Positions 48,752 through 58,298 of a stretch of 64,000 bases of DNA are shown one piece after another. Every line of letters starts with the position of its first letter. Positions within the stretch are counted from its first letter, which is position 1. Below the pieces are notes generated by a model. It was not told the origin of the DNA, ran no database searches, and saw nothing but the letters and a program-made list of their open reading frames with translations. A program made the position numbers and the translations under genes. Source of the DNA: Pantoea sp. At-9b (GTDB taxonomy: Bacteria; Pseudomonadota; Gammaproteobacteria; Enterobacterales; Enterobacteriaceae); assembly GCF_000175935.2 (NCBI RefSeq), contig NC_014837.1, positions 1,674,001 to 1,738,000 on the forward strand. Direction: 5' to 3'.

Positions 48752-49498
48752 TTACTGAAAGCGATTCGCCTTGTCGCGAGCCAGACGTTCCAGGGCAAAG
48801 ATCACCTGCTGTAGCTGGCGTTCCTGTACCGGTTCGATGGCGGTAAAGCGGAAACTTAATCGCGGCGTTACGCGGGTTTCATTCTTGTTGGTGATGGTGC
48901 TGCGTTCACCGATATGCAGCAACTGGGCGGTGACCTCAAACTGGCCATATTCGCCGAGTTCCACGCGCAGTTTCTTAAAGGTATCACCACGATTCAGACC
49001 CTCCGGCAGCTTTTCATCCACCAGCACCCCAATACCGCCCAGTGACAGATCCTGCAAGCGAAAGCGTGCTTTATTGCCGTCCGGCCACTCACTGTGGCAC
49101 CAGAATACCGGCTCCATCGGAGCATTCACGCGGAAAAACTCACGGCGTTGAATCTGCCACACCAGCTCGGGCAGGGAGGCGGCAAAGGCTGGCAGTCCCT
49201 CATGGTCTACCTGCTGCAAACCGCCAAGACTGAATTCGACTTTGGCTCCCTGGGTTTCGGCGGCGATGTTGACTTCACCACTGCGCAACGCCAGCGCATT
49301 ATCCTCACTGTTGCTACCCAGATCGAAAATCACCTGATCTTCATCCGCCGCCAGCATGCGACTGATAAACTGCCCGCGCGAGAAGTTCACCATTAGCGGG
49401 GTCTGAAAACGTAACAGATCCTTCATTACATTCAGAACGGCCAATGTACCTCGTTTAATATATTGTTCTTTATCGGCTTCTTTCACGTCCTGCTCCAC
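48752..49498 (-). CDS. ycgR: Flagellar brake protein YcgR (PilZ)
   Basis: A 248-residue c-di-GMP receptor that slows flagellar rotation when c-di-GMP is high. The N-terminal YcgR domain (about 15-115) precedes a PilZ domain with the RxxxR motif in QRREFFRVNAP and the D-x-S-x-x-G motif in QDLSLGGIGV. The start is probably GTG at 49498 (next residues EQDVKEADKEQY). The C-terminus RQLQQVIFALERLARDKAN matches E. coli YcgR. Confidence 0.93.
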   Translation of the reverse strand: MEQDVKEADKEQYIKRGTLAVLNVMKDLLRFQTPLMVNFSRGQFISRMLAADEDQVIFDLGSNSEDNALALRSGEVNIAAETQGAKVEFSLGGLQQVDHEGLPAFAASLPELVWQIQRREFFRVNAPMEPVFWCHSEWPDGNKARFRLQDLSLGGIGVLVDEKLPEGLNRGDTFKKLRVELGEYGQFEVTAQLLHIGERSTITNKNETRVTPRLSFRFTAIEPVQERQLQQVIFALERLARDKANRFQ

Positions 49499-49669
49499 TT
49501 TCCGATCGTTACTATCACGCGTGCGCGGCTTTCCGTCAGTTATCGGTAAATGATAAAAAAGCTTTAGCCTGCTAACTATTATTTCCCGTTGCGTTTGTGC
49601 AGCAGGTCAAAAAATTCCGTCTATACTTAGCGCTGTGAACACCTTGATTAATAAAGTAAGGAGCAACAA

Positions 49670-49918
49670 ATGGGTATTCTTTCATGGATTATTTTTGGTC
49701 TGATTGCCGGGATTGTCGCTAAATGGATTATGCCGGGTAAAGACGGTGGCGGATTCATTATGACCGTGGTTCTCGGCATAGTGGGTGCGGTAGTCGGTGG
49801 CTGGATCAGTACCCTGTTTGGCTTTGGTAAGGTGGACGGATTCAACTTCGGCAGCTTCGTGGTGGCGGTGATTGGTGCCATTGTGGTGCTGTGGATTTAT
49901 CGTAAAGTACGCAGTTAA
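49670..49918 (+). CDS. ymgE: GlsB/YeaQ/YmgE-family membrane protein
   Basis: An 82-residue protein with three hydrophobic Gly-rich segments (ILSWIIFGLIAGIVAKWIMP, the central TVVLGIVGAVVGGWIS and the terminal FVVAVIGAIVVLWIYRKV). The family is often called transglycosylase-associated on weak grounds and is stress-linked in E. coli. AAGGAGCAACAA precedes the ATG. Its position beside ycgR matches E. coli ymgE. Confidence 0.9.
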   Translation: MGILSWIIFGLIAGIVAKWIMPGKDGGGFIMTVVLGIVGAVVGGWISTLFGFGKVDGFNFGSFVVAVIGAIVVLWIYRKVRS

Positions 49919-49936
49919 CCCATCCGATTTCCCTGA

Positions 49937-49970
49937 AACCCGTCATCTGGCAGCAGATGACGGGTTTTTT
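49937..49970 (+). terminator. ymgE terminator
   Basis: AACCCGTCATCTG-GCAG-CAGATGACGGGTT is a perfect 13-bp stem followed by TTTT, 18 nt after the stop. Confidence 0.9.
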
Positions 49971-50055
49971 ATTTCCCGCGTTCGCTGGCGTCTTTGGCAG
50001 CGAAATTGGCGTGTTTTGCGAGTCAGCGATGTACGGTCAACGCTATACTGGGAAC

Positions 50056-51054
50056 ATGAAACGTAACCAAACTTTTGCACTGGATATCGGGTGGCAACCG
50101 CTGCTCAGGGATCTGGGGATTTCAGTCAGCCATGTGCTACGTCGTGCCGGACTGCCGGAAGATCGGTTTTCCCATCAGGCGCGCGGTCTGACGTCCGATG
50201 AATATTTTCGCTTCTGGCGCGCGCTGGCAGCGGAAGCCGGTGACGAGCTGTTTCCGCTCCGTATCGTGGCAGCGGTCTCCGCTGAATCTTTTAATCCGCC
50301 ACTGTTTGCGGCCCTGTGCAGCGCCAACCTGATGCAGGCGATACAGCGTCTCGCAAAGTACAAGCAACTGGTGGCCCCGATGAGTCTGGTAGTGGAGGTC
50401 GGCCAGCAGGGCGAGCTAACGGTTGCGCCACGTTGGCTGGAGCTGGCCGATGATGTCCCGGTTTCATTACAAGTGGCGGAAATTGCCTTTTTCCTGCGAT
50501 TAGTCCGGCTGGCGACCCGTGAGCCCGTGCGGGCGTTGCGCGTGACGCTGCCATCAGGCAATCACAGCCCCGGTTTCGCACGCTTCTTTGGCACTGCGGT
50601 GCAGCAGGGCACACATCCGGCGATCACCTTTGCCGCAGAAGACGCGTTACGTCCTTTTCTGACCGTCAATGAAGGCATGTGGCGGGTATTCGAGCCTGAT
50701 TTGCGTCGCCGCTTGAGTGAACTCGATATGACGGCCAGCACCACCGAACGGGTGCGCGCGGTGCTGCTGGAACTGTTACCTGGCAATGCGGCGACCATGG
50801 ATCATGTCGCGGCGCGTTTATGTATGAGTGTGCGAACCTTGCAGCGTCGGCTTGAAGAGGAAGGTGAGAGTTTTCGCGCGCTGGTCAACACGACCCGCGA
50901 AAGCCTGGCTCGTCACTATCTGGGCCACACCACGCTGTCCAGTGAGGAGATCGCTTTTTTGCTTGGCTTTGAAGATCCCAACTCTTTTTATCGTGCATTC
51001 CACGGCTGGACCGGGCAGACGCCGGATAGTGTGCGTCGTATCCGGCAGGCATGA
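50056..51054 (+). CDS. AraC-family regulator
   Basis: A 332-residue protein. The N-terminal domain (RDLGISVSHVLRRAGLPEDR, then the QLVAPMSLVVEV region) is of the Arabinose_bd type seen in OruR/ArgR-like regulators. The C-terminal double helix-turn-helix has VAARLCMSVRTLQRRLEEEG and IAFLLGFEDPNSFYRAFHGW. The start is uncertain: ATG at 50056 or 50029. It lies upstream of nothing obvious on its own strand; the target is unknown. Confidence 0.88.
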   Translation: MKRNQTFALDIGWQPLLRDLGISVSHVLRRAGLPEDRFSHQARGLTSDEYFRFWRALAAEAGDELFPLRIVAAVSAESFNPPLFAALCSANLMQAIQRLAKYKQLVAPMSLVVEVGQQGELTVAPRWLELADDVPVSLQVAEIAFFLRLVRLATREPVRALRVTLPSGNHSPGFARFFGTAVQQGTHPAITFAAEDALRPFLTVNEGMWRVFEPDLRRRLSELDMTASTTERVRAVLLELLPGNAATMDHVAARLCMSVRTLQRRLEEEGESFRALVNTTRESLARHYLGHTTLSSEEIAFLLGFEDPNSFYRAFHGWTGQTPDSVRRIRQA

Positions 51055-51068
51055 CACCTGCCGACGCA

Positions 51069-51416
51069 TCACTTCTCGCGATAATCCATTTTACTGACCA
51101 CGCCAGCGTCATTAAATTCTAACAACAGCAGCTGGTCTCTGTCCCTGATTATCGGGATAAAGAAATAGAGGCGACGATCCACTATCTTTGAGGCGTAAAT
51201 CCAGGTGCTGGCGCTTTTAAACGCTTTCGGCGTAGCCGGTGTGCCGAGTAATAACAGCACATCTTTTTTGGTGGATTTGCCCGTGACGATACGCTCACGG
51301 ATGACCTTCTCTGAGTAATTATTTAAATCAGAGGAATGTGTTCTGTCCACATTCGCCATACAGCCGCTCAACGCCATTGCAGTAAACGCCAGCAAGAGGA
51401 AATGTGTGATTTTCAC
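51069..51416 (-). CDS. BamE/SmpA-like small lipoprotein
   Basis: A 115-residue lipoprotein with lipobox MALSGCMAN. IVTGKSTKKDVLLLLGTP is the repeat typical of the SmpA/OmlA (BamE-like) fold; LLLLEFNDAGVVSKMDYRE ends it. The start is GTG at 51416, overlapping the end of the upstream lipoprotein gene by 4 nt (translational coupling). Confidence 0.78.
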   Translation of the reverse strand: MKITHFLLLAFTAMALSGCMANVDRTHSSDLNNYSEKVIRERIVTGKSTKKDVLLLLGTPATPKAFKSASTWIYASKIVDRRLYFFIPIIRDRDQLLLLEFNDAGVVSKMDYREK

Positions 51417-51934
51417 TGCACATCGTCCTCGTAATAAATACCCATATCCGCGTCGTATTTAATTTCTTTGGCATAAATGACGCAATACCCGGACTTATCG
51501 CCGTAGCTGTAATGGATCTCATATAACGCATTTTTCTTCGGAGTGATGCGGAGATTAACGCTGCAACCCCCGTATAAAGAGTGATGAATGGTTGTCAGAC
51601 GATCGGGGAGCAACGTCGTTTCGAAAAAGGTGTCGCTATAATCTTTATTTTTCAGTTTGGGAAACCCTAAATCCCGGGTATTTCCCATCAGGATATTAAC
51701 GTATGCGCTATGTTCCTGAACCCATCCGCCGGTTTCCTTACCTTCACTGTCTTTTTGATACAAGGCATAGCTCATTGGCGCACCCATCAAACGAATTTTA
51801 GCGACATCTGGGGTGTTCACCGGAGGAACATACAGCGCAGGTTTAGGGAAATACGTGCTACAACCAGCGAATAATAAACTCACAGATAACGCAACCGCTT
51901 TACCCATGCCATTCCTGAACATTAAATGATTCAT
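51413..51934 (-). CDS. Lipoprotein of unknown function
   Basis: A 173-residue lipoprotein. The signal runs to SLLFAGCSTYF. It has four mature Cys including GGCSVNLRITP and GYCVIYAKEIKYD. ATGs at 51934, 51922 and 51907 are possible starts; AAGGAA precedes the first. It is coupled to the BamE-like gene and AT-richer than the neighbours. Family not recognised. Confidence 0.72.
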   Translation of the reverse strand: MNHLMFRNGMGKAVALSVSLLFAGCSTYFPKPALYVPPVNTPDVAKIRLMGAPMSYALYQKDSEGKETGGWVQEHSAYVNILMGNTRDLGFPKLKNKDYSDTFFETTLLPDRLTTIHHSLYGGCSVNLRITPKKNALYEIHYSYGDKSGYCVIYAKEIKYDADMGIYYEDDVQ

Positions 51935-52007
51935 TATTTTAATTTCCTTGCGGTATTTGTTTTTACGTTGTTCATTGCGGGCAGAGCAACGTTAACTTCT
52001 CTTCCGT

Positions 52008-52199
52008 TCATCTATCGTTTTCCTTCCTTGTCCAGAAAATAATATCGGCAGCATTCCCTTGTTCTTCAGGGCGAAATGAATAGGTGGCAGTCCATTCAAT
52101 AACCTGAACGTTGCGCTGTGACTTTATCAGGGCTGGGTGATTGGCACCTTTTGCCAGCAAGATGGCGCTTTTCGCCAGAGAAATTCCTTCATCCGTTAT
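52008..52199 (-). pseudogene. 3' gene fragment upstream of the lipoprotein pair
   Basis: A frame open for 63 codons to a TGA at 52008, with no ATG, GTG or TTG near its beginning; an in-frame TAG (52200-52202) closes it. It reads DEGISLAKSAILLAKGANHP, VQVIEWTATYSFRPEEQGNA and ends DIIFWTRKENDR, which looks like real protein. It precedes the two lipoprotein genes on the same strand, so it is probably the tail of a broken third gene. A CTG with AAGGA upstream could in principle start a 57-residue product. The rest of this gap (51935-52273) shows nothing else. Confidence 0.45.
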
Positions 52200-52273
52200 C
52201 TACACTCTCTCGCTAATAAAGCGGCTTAATCCTGGCTGCTAAGCTCCTGAATTTTCGGTTAAGGAAATCGATT

Positions 52274-53104
52274 ATGACCACCAAAGTTGCTCTGGTTACA
52301 GGCGCTTCTTCCGGTATCGGTGAAGCGACCGTACAGCGTCTCAAAGCCCTGGGTTTTACTGTTTACGCGGCCGCGCGGCGTATCGAACGGATGCAACATC
52401 TGATCGATAGCGGCGTGCATGTGCTGGCGATGGATGTGACCAATGATGATGCTATGCAGGCGGGCATTACCGACATTATCGCCAGATCGGGTCGTATTGA
52501 CGTGTTGGTAAATAATGCCGGTTATGGCTCTTACGGCGCAGTGGAAGACGTGTCTCTGGATGAAGCGCGGGCGCAGTTTGAGGTCAATGTGTTTGGCGCT
52601 GCGCGCTTGTGCCAACTGGTACTGCCTTACATGCGGGCGCAGCATTCGGGCACGATTGTGAATATCACCTCAATGGGCGGTAAGCTGCACACGCCACTTG
52701 GGGCCTGGTATCATGGCACCAAGTTTGCGCTGGAGGCGATCAGCGACTGTCTGCGCATGGAAGTCCAACCTTTTGGCATTGATGTGGTGGTGATTGAGCC
52801 GGGCGGTATTCGCACCGAGTGGGGCGGCATTGCTGCTGATAAGCTGCGCGAGGTTTCTGGTAACGGGGCTTATGCCGGGCAGGCGAAGCAGATGGCCGAA
52901 TCATTGGCGGGTGAAGCCGGGCGCAAACGTCTGTCGCCGCCCGAACTGATCGCCAACACCATTGCCAGAGCGGTGGCGGCGCGCCATCCTAAAACCCGCT
53001 ATGCCAGTGGATTCGGTGCCAGGCCGCTGATCTTCCTGCGTCGCTGGTTACCTGACCGCGCGTTTGACCGCTTGCTGCGGTTGGCAACCGGAGTATTGCG
53101 CTAA
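52274..53104 (+). CDS. Short-chain dehydrogenase/reductase
   Basis: A 276-residue classical SDR. The cofactor loop TGASSGIG (10-17) is followed by AAARR, which favours NADP(H). NNAGYGSYG and the catalytic Ser (NITSMGG), Tyr and Lys (AWYHGTKFALE) are present; IEPGGIRTEW is the usual C-terminal loop. Substrate unknown. AAGGA precedes the ATG at 10 nt. Confidence 0.92.
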   Translation: MTTKVALVTGASSGIGEATVQRLKALGFTVYAAARRIERMQHLIDSGVHVLAMDVTNDDAMQAGITDIIARSGRIDVLVNNAGYGSYGAVEDVSLDEARAQFEVNVFGAARLCQLVLPYMRAQHSGTIVNITSMGGKLHTPLGAWYHGTKFALEAISDCLRMEVQPFGIDVVVIEPGGIRTEWGGIAADKLREVSGNGAYAGQAKQMAESLAGEAGRKRLSPPELIANTIARAVAARHPKTRYASGFGARPLIFLRRWLPDRAFDRLLRLATGVLR

Positions 53105-53106
53105 TT

Positions 53107-53142
53107 CAGACCGCACCTGCGGATGTCAGCAGATGCGGTCTG
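53107..53142. terminator. Bidirectional terminator hairpin
   Basis: CAGACCGCA pairs with TGCGGTCTG, and the inner CTGC with GCAG extends the stem. It fills the gap between the convergent SDR and TonB-receptor genes. Confidence 0.65.
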
Positions 53143-53146
53143 GGCA

Positions 53147-55246
53147 TCAGAAATCGTAGCCGATGGTCGCAGTCACGGTGCGTTCCGCGCCACGGTAGCA
53201 ATAGCCGGTGCCATAGCAGGCCGCGAGGTATTTGCGATCCGTCAGGTTATTACCGCTCACCTGCAACCATGCCCCTTTCAGGCTGCTATTCCATGTGGCC
53301 AAATCGGCACGCACGGAGGCATCAAACAAGGTCACCGAAGGCAAACGCGTTGTGTTCTCGTTATCTGCCCACTGCTTGCCAATGTAACGCACGCCCGCTC
53401 CGGCGCTCAGACCATAGTCGAACTGATAATGCCCCCAGAACGATGCCATGCTGTTGGGGGTGACATACGGCGTATGGCCGTCGTTGCCATCGACAGAATC
53501 TTTAAAGCGCAGATGGTTCAGCGTATACCCGGCGATGGTGCTGAACCGCGGGGTGATTTGGTTACGTGCCTCCAGCTCGATCCCCTGTGAATGGACCTTG
53601 CCCGATGGCGTGTAGGTGCCGGAAATCACATCACGGTTGGCGACATCGTTCTGCGTCAGGTCGTACACCGCCATCGTGTACATATCGCGTGTGCCCACCG
53701 GCTGATATTTCACCCCGGCCTCGTATTGCTCTGAGGTCGTGGGTTTCAGCTGGTTGCCATCGGGATCGGTCAACGAGGCTGGGGTAATTGCCTGGCTCCA
53801 ACTGACATAGGGCGAGAAGCCATTATCGAAGGCGTACAGCAGGGCGGCACGGCCACTGACGTGATCATCCTGGCGACGGCTGGTGCCATTCTCGGAGACG
53901 ATGCGGTCGTAGCGGCCAGACAGATCAAGGTGCCAGCGGTCCAGTTGCAGCTCATCCTGTAAATACAAACCGGTCTGGTAGTAACGGCGCGTCTCTGCCG
54001 CCCAGTCGACGTCCGGCATGCTGCCGACTGTCGCGCCGGTCCACGGATTGAGGGAGCTGGCGTAGTCGCTGGCACTGAGAATATCGTTCTTATAACGATG
54101 ATATTCGGCCCCCAGGGTGACGCGGTGTTGTACCGCACCGGTGGTGAAATCGGCCTGCAACTGGTTATCGGTCGCCCATGCGGACAGAGAGGAGCGTTCG
54201 CCTGAATAATAGCGCGTCAGCAGATCAGGGTTGGTCGCATCCCAGCCAATCTGGTAGACCTGATCAAGATCGACATTCGAGTGGCTATAGCTGCCGGTGG
54301 AGTGCACCGACCACACGTCATTGAAACGATGGGAAAAGTCATAGCTGTAGATCTGCTCATGACGCTTGAACTGGTCAAGCGCGCTATCGCCTTCATAGAA
54401 ACTGTCGCTCAGCTTGCGGCCATTGTGGCTGTACAGCGTGCCTTCGGCGGGCACCGAACCGTGATAGCCGCCAGAGGGATCTTTTTGCAGATAGGCGCGC
54501 AGGATCAGGCTGGTATCGTCATTGGGTTGCCACATCAACTGTGGCGAAATGGCGTACTTCTCTTCACGGGTATGATCGTATTGGGTGTCGCTGTTGCGGG
54601 TAATGCCGGTGAGGCGAAATGCCCACTGGTCGTTAATCGCGTTGGTGTAATCAAAGGCGGCGCTGTTGGTGGCGTTGGTCCCGGTTGACAGGCGGAAATG
54701 CCCCTCTTCGGCGAATTGCGGCCGTTTGCTTACCATATTCACCAGGCCACCGGGCACCGTCTGACCATACAACGCAGACGACGGGCCTTTGATGATATCA
54801 ATACGATCAAGGAACCACGGGTCCACTTGCAGGATATTAAAGCTGCCGCCATCGCTCATTACGCGCAGGCCATCAAGGAAGGTGTTATCCACGTCACCGC
54901 CGTGGAAACCGCGCAGCGAGATGGTGTCGTAGCGGGTGGCTGCGCCGCCAAAGTTGGTAAACACCCCCGGCGTGTAATTTAACGCCTGGTTGAGATCGGT
55001 CGCGCCCTGATCTTCCATCTGCTGACGCGTCACCACCGAAATTGACTGGGGCGTGGTGATCAGCGGTTGGTCGGTTTTACTTGCGCCGCTACTGCGGGTC
55101 GCCAGATAGCCTTGCGTGGGGGAGGTGGCACTCTCTTGCGGTTGTGCGGTCACCACCAGCGTATCTTCAGCAATACTGATGCCGGGTAACGCCAGCGCCA
55201 GTGCGCACAGCACGCGGCAACGATTAAGGGTAAACAGGCAGGTCAT
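53147..55246 (-). CDS. TonB-dependent siderophore receptor
   Basis: A 699-residue outer-membrane receptor of the FhuA/FoxA type. The signal peptide ends at SIA-E (residue 26), followed at once by a TonB box-like EDTLVVTA. The plug domain has TTPQSISVVTRQQMEDQGAT, LRGFHGGDVDNTFLDGLRV and IKGPSSALYGQTVPGGLVNM. A 22-stranded barrel follows, ending in TATIGYDF with a terminal Phe. No N-terminal signalling domain is present. A hydroxamate such as ferrioxamine is a plausible ligand. The start at 55246 has AAGGAA upstream; an in-frame extension to 55498 runs through the promoter. Confidence 0.92.
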   Translation of the reverse strand: MTCLFTLNRCRVLCALALALPGISIAEDTLVVTAQPQESATSPTQGYLATRSSGASKTDQPLITTPQSISVVTRQQMEDQGATDLNQALNYTPGVFTNFGGAATRYDTISLRGFHGGDVDNTFLDGLRVMSDGGSFNILQVDPWFLDRIDIIKGPSSALYGQTVPGGLVNMVSKRPQFAEEGHFRLSTGTNATNSAAFDYTNAINDQWAFRLTGITRNSDTQYDHTREEKYAISPQLMWQPNDDTSLILRAYLQKDPSGGYHGSVPAEGTLYSHNGRKLSDSFYEGDSALDQFKRHEQIYSYDFSHRFNDVWSVHSTGSYSHSNVDLDQVYQIGWDATNPDLLTRYYSGERSSLSAWATDNQLQADFTTGAVQHRVTLGAEYHRYKNDILSASDYASSLNPWTGATVGSMPDVDWAAETRRYYQTGLYLQDELQLDRWHLDLSGRYDRIVSENGTSRRQDDHVSGRAALLYAFDNGFSPYVSWSQAITPASLTDPDGNQLKPTTSEQYEAGVKYQPVGTRDMYTMAVYDLTQNDVANRDVISGTYTPSGKVHSQGIELEARNQITPRFSTIAGYTLNHLRFKDSVDGNDGHTPYVTPNSMASFWGHYQFDYGLSAGAGVRYIGKQWADNENTTRLPSVTLFDASVRADLATWNSSLKGAWLQVSGNNLTDRKYLAACYGTGYCYRGAERTVTATIGYDF

Positions 55247-55308
55247 CTTAGTTCCTTCGACGGAAAAGGGCAGCAGGTTGCCCAATTTTTGATAATAGAA
55301 ATAGGTAT

Positions 55309-55327
55309 AAGAGTGAGAATTATTATC
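55309..55327. promoter_or_regulatory. Fur-box-like site upstream of the receptor gene
   Basis: AAGAGTGAGAATTATTATC matches 14 of 19 positions of the Fur consensus GATAATGATAATCATTATC by eye, about 65 bp before the receptor start. Iron control of such receptors is the rule. Confidence 0.55.
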
Positions 55328-55376
55328 TTTTCGACAAGAACGTTTCAAGATGTAAATAAATGACCAGCGGGTTATG

Positions 55377-55410
55377 AGGAAAATAAACGGCCGGATCGGA
55401 TGACCCGGCC
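55377..55410 (-). terminator. treA terminator
   Basis: GGCCGG (55389-55394) and CCGGCC (55405-55410) form the stem; on the minus strand GTTTATTTTCC follows. It lies 12 nt after the trehalase stop and ahead of the receptor promoter. Confidence 0.6.
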
Positions 55411-55422
55411 AGGAGAGAGGAA

Positions 55423-57105
55423 TCAGGGTTGTGCTGCGGTCAGCGTTGGCATGTTCGGGATATCGTGCGCGCTGGCGCAGGTTTTCTCTTTCGGACAATA
55501 TTTGTCGAGCAGCATCAGGGTCACGCCATTGGTCCAGCCGAAACCATCCTGCAACGGATATTCACCGCCGCCGCCACCGCCCAGTTTCGCGCCTTCCACC
55601 ACGTATTTTTCAACCAGCTTGTGCTCCTTGTCGTAGGTCATCTGCACGTTTTGCAGGAAGCGCTGACCAATCTGCTGCGCCAACTGCGGCTGCTTGTAAT
55701 GTTCCAGTCCGGTCACTGCGACCCACTGCAACGGTGCCCAGCCGTTGGGAGCATCCCACTGCTGGCCGTTATTAACGGTAGTGGTAACCAGACCGCCGGG
55801 TTTCAGCAGCTGTTTCTCCACCGCCGCCGCGGTACGCTCTGCCTGCTTATCGCTGGCGAGTTGCATGTATAGCGGGAACAAGGCTGCGGCCGTCAGCTGT
55901 GGCTGCACCTGCTTTTTCTGCCAGTTATAGTCGGCGTACCAGCCCTGCTGCGCATTCCACAGATAACGATTAATCGCCGCCTGGCGGGTTTCTGCTTTGG
56001 CAGCCCATTGCTGTGCCTGTTGGTCGTGATGGGCCAGCTTCTCGGCTTTGGCTAAGGTTTGCTCCAGATGGAACAGCAGGCTGTTCAGATCGACTGGGGC
56101 CAGCTGCGTGGTGCGGATGGTAGCCAGATTGTGCGCATCGCTAAACCAGCGAGAGCTGAAGTCCCAGCCAGAGGCCGCCCCGGCACGTAAATCGCGGTAC
56201 ACCTGCGCCTTGTCGCGTTGCGTCGCTTTCTTCGCGGTATTCACATCATCCAGCCAGGATTCGGTCCGTGGCACATCACGCTCGTCCCAGTAACGGTTGA
56301 GCAGCGTGCCGTCGCTCAGTTTAATCACCCGCTTGCTGGCCTGGCCGGCCGGGACTTTGTCACTGTCTGCCATCCAGTAGTCATACTCCTTCTGCAACTG
56401 CGGCAAATAGTGGGTGTAGACGCTGTCACCGTCGTGGGTCGCCAGCAAATCGATCATCAGGCTAAAAAACGGCGGCTGTGAGCGGCTCAGGTAGTAGCTG
56501 CGGTTGCCGTTGGGGATATGACCGTAACGATCAAGTTCCGAGGCGAAGTTATCCACCATATCCTGCACCCGATCCCAGTGGCCGCTCTCTGCCAGGCCGA
56601 GCATGGTGAAGTAGCTGTCCCAGTAATACACCTCGCGGAAACGGCCACCGGGCACCACATAGGGTTTCGGTAGCGGCAGCAGAGAGTCGTACTGGCTGGT
56701 CTGCGGGGTGGAGCGTGTCAGCACCGGCCACAGGCCATCAATATGCGCGCGCAGGCTCTGGCCCGCCGGTGGCACGTATTTATCCTGCTGTTTAGGCAGG
56801 GTGAAGTTGGCATCAACGAAATGTTTCAGGTCGAAGTTGCGCTGGCTTTTTTGCATCTGCCAGTCGGCAAGAATCGACGCAGGGTTATAGTTGGGCACCG
56901 CATCGGCGAAGGTTTTCTGGTCCGGATAAAATTTGGCTTGCTGTACGGCGTTAAATAGCGGTCCGAGACGGACATCCGGCGGCTGTGGCGGGTTGTTGAG
57001 CATGCGGCCGTTATCCTCGGCATGGGCCACGGCACTCCCCATCAGCAGGGCGGTGCTAAGCAACAGGCGCAGATGTCCTGGTGTAAATACGACATTTTTT
57101 ATCAT
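55423..57105 (-). CDS. treA: Periplasmic trehalase TreA
   Basis: A 560-residue GH37 enzyme that splits trehalose to two glucose in the periplasm. The signal peptide ends near AHA-E (residue 29). Trehalase signatures are clear: [28 protein letters not shown] and the Gly-rich [19 protein letters not shown]. The start at 57105 has AAGGAG 8 nt upstream; the longer frame to 57153 lacks one. Confidence 0.96.
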   Translation of the reverse strand: MIKNVVFTPGHLRLLLSTALLMGSAVAHAEDNGRMLNNPPQPPDVRLGPLFNAVQQAKFYPDQKTFADAVPNYNPASILADWQMQKSQRNFDLKHFVDANFTLPKQQDKYVPPAGQSLRAHIDGLWPVLTRSTPQTSQYDSLLPLPKPYVVPGGRFREVYYWDSYFTMLGLAESGHWDRVQDMVDNFASELDRYGHIPNGNRSYYLSRSQPPFFSLMIDLLATHDGDSVYTHYLPQLQKEYDYWMADSDKVPAGQASKRVIKLSDGTLLNRYWDERDVPRTESWLDDVNTAKKATQRDKAQVYRDLRAGAASGWDFSSRWFSDAHNLATIRTTQLAPVDLNSLLFHLEQTLAKAEKLAHHDQQAQQWAAKAETRQAAINRYLWNAQQGWYADYNWQKKQVQPQLTAAALFPLYMQLASDKQAERTAAAVEKQLLKPGGLVTTTVNNGQQWDAPNGWAPLQWVAVTGLEHYKQPQLAQQIGQRFLQNVQMTYDKEHKLVEKYVVEGAKLGGGGGGEYPLQDGFGWTNGVTLMLLDKYCPKEKTCASAHDIPNMPTLTAAQP

Positions 57106-57312
57106 CGGTTTTTCTCCTTGTCCGAAAAGGTGGTGCGCTAACGCATTGACCACTCAAACAACTTTAGTCGCAATCGACCGGCCTGGCTGTTTATGGCACA
57201 GGAAATGTGAAGCACCCGGAATTAATCACGGAAGAAATTGCATTCTCGCTAAGGTTTTTACTTGCCCTGCGGCGCTATTTCCCTGAGGCTGAAAGAAAAA
57301 AAGGAGAGCAGT

Positions 57313-58251
57313 ATGGAGATTATCTGGTATCACCCGTCGATGGACCCCGAGAGCTGGCTCAGTGGGTTACGTCAGCGCTTGCCGCAGGCGCAGGTACGTC
57401 GCTGGCAGCCTGGCGACCATGCACCGGCGGATTATGCGGTGGTCCGTTCACCACCGGTAGAAATGCTGCGTGGACGGGCGTTAAAAGCGGTGTTCGCGAT
57501 GGGTGCAGGTGTGGACGAGATTTTGCAGCAGCTGCGCCAGCACCCGGAAATGCTGGCGGCAGAGGTACCGCTGTTCCGGCTGGAAGATACCGGTATGGCA
57601 CGCCAGATGCAGGAGTACGCCACCTGGTGCGTACTGGGCTGGTTTCGCCGTTTCGCCGATTATCAGCGCCAGCAGCAGCAGGCGCACTGGCAGCAACTCA
57701 AACCGCACGCGCGCGAAAACTTCACCGTGGGTATTCTCGGTGCCGGTGTGTTGGGCAGTAGCGTAGCGCAGAGTCTGCGCCAGTGGGGCTTCCCGGTACG
57801 TTGTTGGAGTCGCTCAGCGAAAACTATCGACGGTGTGACGACCTTTCATGGCCGTGACCAGTTACCGGCGTTTCTCGACGGCACCCAGGTCTTGATTGAC
57901 CTGCTGCCAACCACCCCTGAAACCACTAACCTGATCGATCGCCAGTTGCTCGGCGGCCTGCCGCAGGGGGCGTATTTCCTCAACATCGCGCGGGGTGCTC
58001 ACGTGGTGGAAGACGATTTGCTGGCGGCACTCAACAGCGGCCAACTGGCAGCGGCGGCGCTGGATGTGTTTCAGACTGAGCCGTTACCGGCTAATCATCC
58101 GCTCTGGTCTCATCCGCATGTCACAATCACGCCACATAATGCGGCCATCACCTTACCGCATGAGGCGATGGATTATATTGCCGGTGCCATACTTGAGCTG
58201 GAGCAGGGAGAGCAGCCCACCGGACGGGTGGATCGTCAGCGCGGTTATTAA
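57313..58251 (+). CDS. ghrA: Glyoxylate/hydroxypyruvate reductase A
   Basis: A 312-residue D-2-hydroxyacid dehydrogenase, the E. coli length. NAD(P) loop [14 protein letters not shown]; catalytic Arg in [10 protein letters not shown], Glu in DVFQTEPLP and His in [14 protein letters not shown] after the loop favours NADPH. AAGGAG precedes the ATG at 57313; a 17-residue extension upstream is not supported. It is divergent from treA and leads ghrA-ycdX-ycdY. Confidence 0.96.
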   Translation: MEIIWYHPSMDPESWLSGLRQRLPQAQVRRWQPGDHAPADYAVVRSPPVEMLRGRALKAVFAMGAGVDEILQQLRQHPEMLAAEVPLFRLEDTGMARQMQEYATWCVLGWFRRFADYQRQQQQAHWQQLKPHARENFTVGILGAGVLGSSVAQSLRQWGFPVRCWSRSAKTIDGVTTFHGRDQLPAFLDGTQVLIDLLPTTPETTNLIDRQLLGGLPQGAYFLNIARGAHVVEDDLLAALNSGQLAAAALDVFQTEPLPANHPLWSHPHVTITPHNAAITLPHEAMDYIAGAILELEQGEQPTGRVDRQRGY

Positions 58252-58298
58252 TTTACGTTGCGGCCTGCACATGGCAGGCGGCTTGTCAGGAGAATCCG

